Assembly: GCA_028023455.1 (NCBI GenBank)
Contig: JAQFVV010000181.1
Coordinates: 136,501-200,500, forward strand
Reading direction: 5' to 3'
Origin: Epiperipatus broadwayi
Taxonomy: Eukaryota; Onychophora; Udeonychophora; Euonychophora; Peripatidae
DNA length: 64,000 bases
The notes under the pieces are model-generated. The model was not told where the DNA came from, ran no database searches, and worked only from the letters and a program-made list of their open reading frames with translations. This document shows positions 60,573-64,000 of this stretch, one piece after another; position 1 is the first letter of the stretch, and the number at the start of each line of letters is the position of its first letter. Made by a program: the position numbers and the translations under genes.

Positions 60573-62468
60573 CTAAAACACCATCATCACAAACCTTCAG
60601 AAAAATATTTTTTCTTATACGTTTGTAGTTTTTTCAATAAATAGAAGAGCAAAGCACCTATTACTTACATTAACATATAAATGCATTATCATTTAAGGTC
60701 CTGTATTTGTAATTATATTATATTATTAGAATTTGATGAATAAAATGATGAAGTGAACTATATTATATAAAATAGCTACTACAGTAATATGATGTTAATA
60801 CTAAAGAAATGAATATTAATAAAGACTGGTATAGTGATTTTATAGATGATAAAAAATAAATAGAACATACTAAGTAGCTATAATAATATTTAATTTTTAT
60901 TTAAGCAAATTTTATTCTTATTTTTACCCATGTGTTCAACCATCTATATATACATAACATATAAAAACATGCATAGTTTTCTAATTTTATTTTTGTATTA
61001 AAACTATTTCTCTGCTTATTTTGTTTTAATTATTGTTGTTATTTTAATGCAAATAAACATTTTTATTTTATTTAAATTAACTTTTGTATTTGTTTATTTA
61101 TATCATTACATTTATTTAATAAATTTTATTGTTATCTAAATTTTAAGGTATTTTATATTTATTAAAATTTCTGAGAGTTATAATCTAATTATTTATTTGA
61201 TGTAATTTAGTTATTTAAATCCATATTTTAAAAATATATAAACATTTAGTTATAAATATAGTTAGATGCAATAAAATTCCCTTTGATATCCTGTTGTAGG
61301 TTAATGGATGTATTTTTAATTGCTTATTTATAATATTTAAAATCTTGAGAATTCATTTCTTTTTATTTAATATGTTACAATTTGGTCATTAATGTATTGA
61401 CTATTGATTATTTGTGATGATGAGCCAGATCATTTTTGATCATTTATTTTGCTTTAAAAATAAATACAGGTACAATCTAGTATCTACATTTTTTTAATAT
61501 AATTGTAATTCTAAAAGGTTGGCTGGTGTAAGCTCTATTGACTTAATTGAGTATGATTGCACTTTTATTTATTTAAGAATATGTCAATATCAGGATTGCT
61601 ACCTTTCCAAAGACTGATTTTTAGAAGTTAATCCTAACTTTCACATATTTAACTGTTGTTAAACTCCTATTAAGAAAAAATGACTAAATAAAGGGTGTTA
61701 TTTGTTGCTTCTTTTTGTTAGTTTTAAAATTAAATAACTTTAATTTCAATTGTCTTAATTAACAAATAATTGTATTTAAAAAAACAACACTTCAATTCAC
61801 TTTTCTCTGTATTTATTTAAAGTATATGTAAAGCATTTCTAGTGCAAATGTTCTAGATTCCTGTCAATTGTAATAATTCCTCTTCTGGTAATTGCCTTGA
61901 TTGTAATCACGTTACCCTGGAAACAGTATAAAAGGTGCAGTTTTAAAAGCATAATCATAACTTCTTCATTATCACTATAAATTGGTCACACTAATATTAT
62001 TTTGCTTGCTAAATTCTACAATCAAGTATATGTGCTGCTAAAAAAGAAACTTATCTGAGCAATCAACCTCTTCTCAAGTTGTGCTATTTTACTTTAATAT
62101 CTTTAAACTTCTACAAATGGAGGAAAATAAAGGAACTTTTCTATGGAGACAGGATTGAAGTATTATATGTCTTATTACCATGTGAAGTTTTTCAATTCTA
62201 TTCAGTCTTGTTATAATGTTTCATCTGAAATTAGAAAGTTTTTGCAGTATTGTAACATAAATGATATTGATTTTACTTGATTAATTTATGACCAAGATGC
62301 TTATAGCTCATAAATTATAATCAAGGATTCATATTTATTATATCTTACTTAATTTATATGCATATTCAAATATATTCTTTACTTTATAGTACTTTCTTCT
62401 GGAAAGTAATTACATTTGAATATATGTATTAGTTTATAATAAATTTGTAAAATTTATGTGCCTGCTTT
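60573..62468. other. AT-rich DNA, no gene seen
   Basis: No exon, RNA gene or repeat family recognised. Confidence 0.45.
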
Positions 62469-62469
62469 A

Positions 62470-63492
<1,023 letters not shown>

Positions 63493-64000
63493 CCAAACTG
63501 GCAGATAGACATGAATTAAAAAATCTATAAATAATAAATTGAGAACCACAATCTTTTTTGATCACTGTAAAAAAAAAAAATATTTTGCAATGTTAATGCC
63601 CAAATATTCTCAGCAAACAAAAGTAACTTTTGTCTGCATAAAAATATTTTATATAAAAATAAATTTAGTTAATGGCAACTGTGAAAATGAAATTATAAAT
63701 ATGGCAATCTAAACTGCAATCAACTTATTTAGCTTAATTTAATATTTGGTTAGTGGTCAGAGAGATACTGAGAAACAGTTATTCTGTAGCATGGAGTTTC
63801 AAAACCGAAATTGTTGGATTGGCTCTTAATTTTTGAAAGAATACCAATCTACCAATAATGACAAAATAGTCTAAAAATAATATTAAATAAGTAAATACCT
63901 TTATTCTTTTAATCTTAATTATAACATTTTATTTTAAGGAGCATATGTTTTACAGAATTGAAAAACAAAAAAAAAATATTATTATAAATATTTCTATATG
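63493..64000. other. AT-rich DNA, no gene seen
   Basis: Nothing recognised up to the window end. Confidence 0.45.

Overview
The window looks like intergenic or deep-intronic DNA from an AT-rich animal genome. Coding signal is very sparse. There are no bacterial-type genes, operons or ribosome binding sites, and one short exon has canonical GT-AG splice sites. The rest is low-complexity DNA, microsatellites, tRNA-derived SINE-like repeats, inverted-repeat elements and decayed transposon genes. A large-genome lophotrochozoan such as a cephalopod mollusc would fit, but that is inference from overall character, not a database match.

Host coding content: the only host-gene segment I can support is a 98-bp exon at 26722-26819 (+). 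It encodes the end of the C-linker of a CNGA-type cyclic nucleotide-gated channel ([14 protein letters not shown], then RKVKLFQ). No neighbouring exon was recognised, so if the gene is intact its flanking introns are about 26 kb or more upstream and 37 kb or more downstream, and most of the window is intron.

Layout: 1-8 kb holds TA microsatellites, a small hairpin, one copy of a dispersed repeat and a long G-poor stretch. 8-12 kb holds a TTA array, a 0.58-kb inverted-repeat element and a tRNA-Gly-like relic. 15.8-16.7 kb is a short Helitron (TC...CTAG, inserted between A and T) carrying the C-terminus of a Helitron helicase that has been triplicated in frame with an exact 123-bp period. 19-20 kb is a degenerate tandem array. 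21-27 kb holds hairpins, two members of one repeat family flanked by 12-bp and 19-bp direct repeats, and the channel exon. 28-28.9 kb is a decayed retroelement integrase. 33-43 kb holds triplet microsatellites, a SINE, a 5'-truncated LINE with an 11-bp target-site duplication, and a 405-bp repeat in tandem and inverted copies. 44-49 kb holds another member of the 23-26 kb family, a 1.2-kb tandem-plus-inverted 334-bp element flanked by perfect 14-bp direct repeats, and a 248-bp hairpin. 50-56 kb holds three more SINE copies and a diverged relative of the 334-bp family. 56.6-60.6 kb holds a 1.4-kb element with terminal inverted repeats, a 0.5-kb direct duplication and a fold-back element with a tRNA-like centre. 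62.5-63.5 kb is a roughly 1-kb GATA array.

No functional gene system is visible. The most unusual theme is a set of elements that combine internal inverted or tandem copies with long flanking direct repeats of different lengths (12, 14 and 19 bp). That combination points to fold-back repeats inserted by a target-primed or similar process rather than by an ordinary cut-and-paste transposase.
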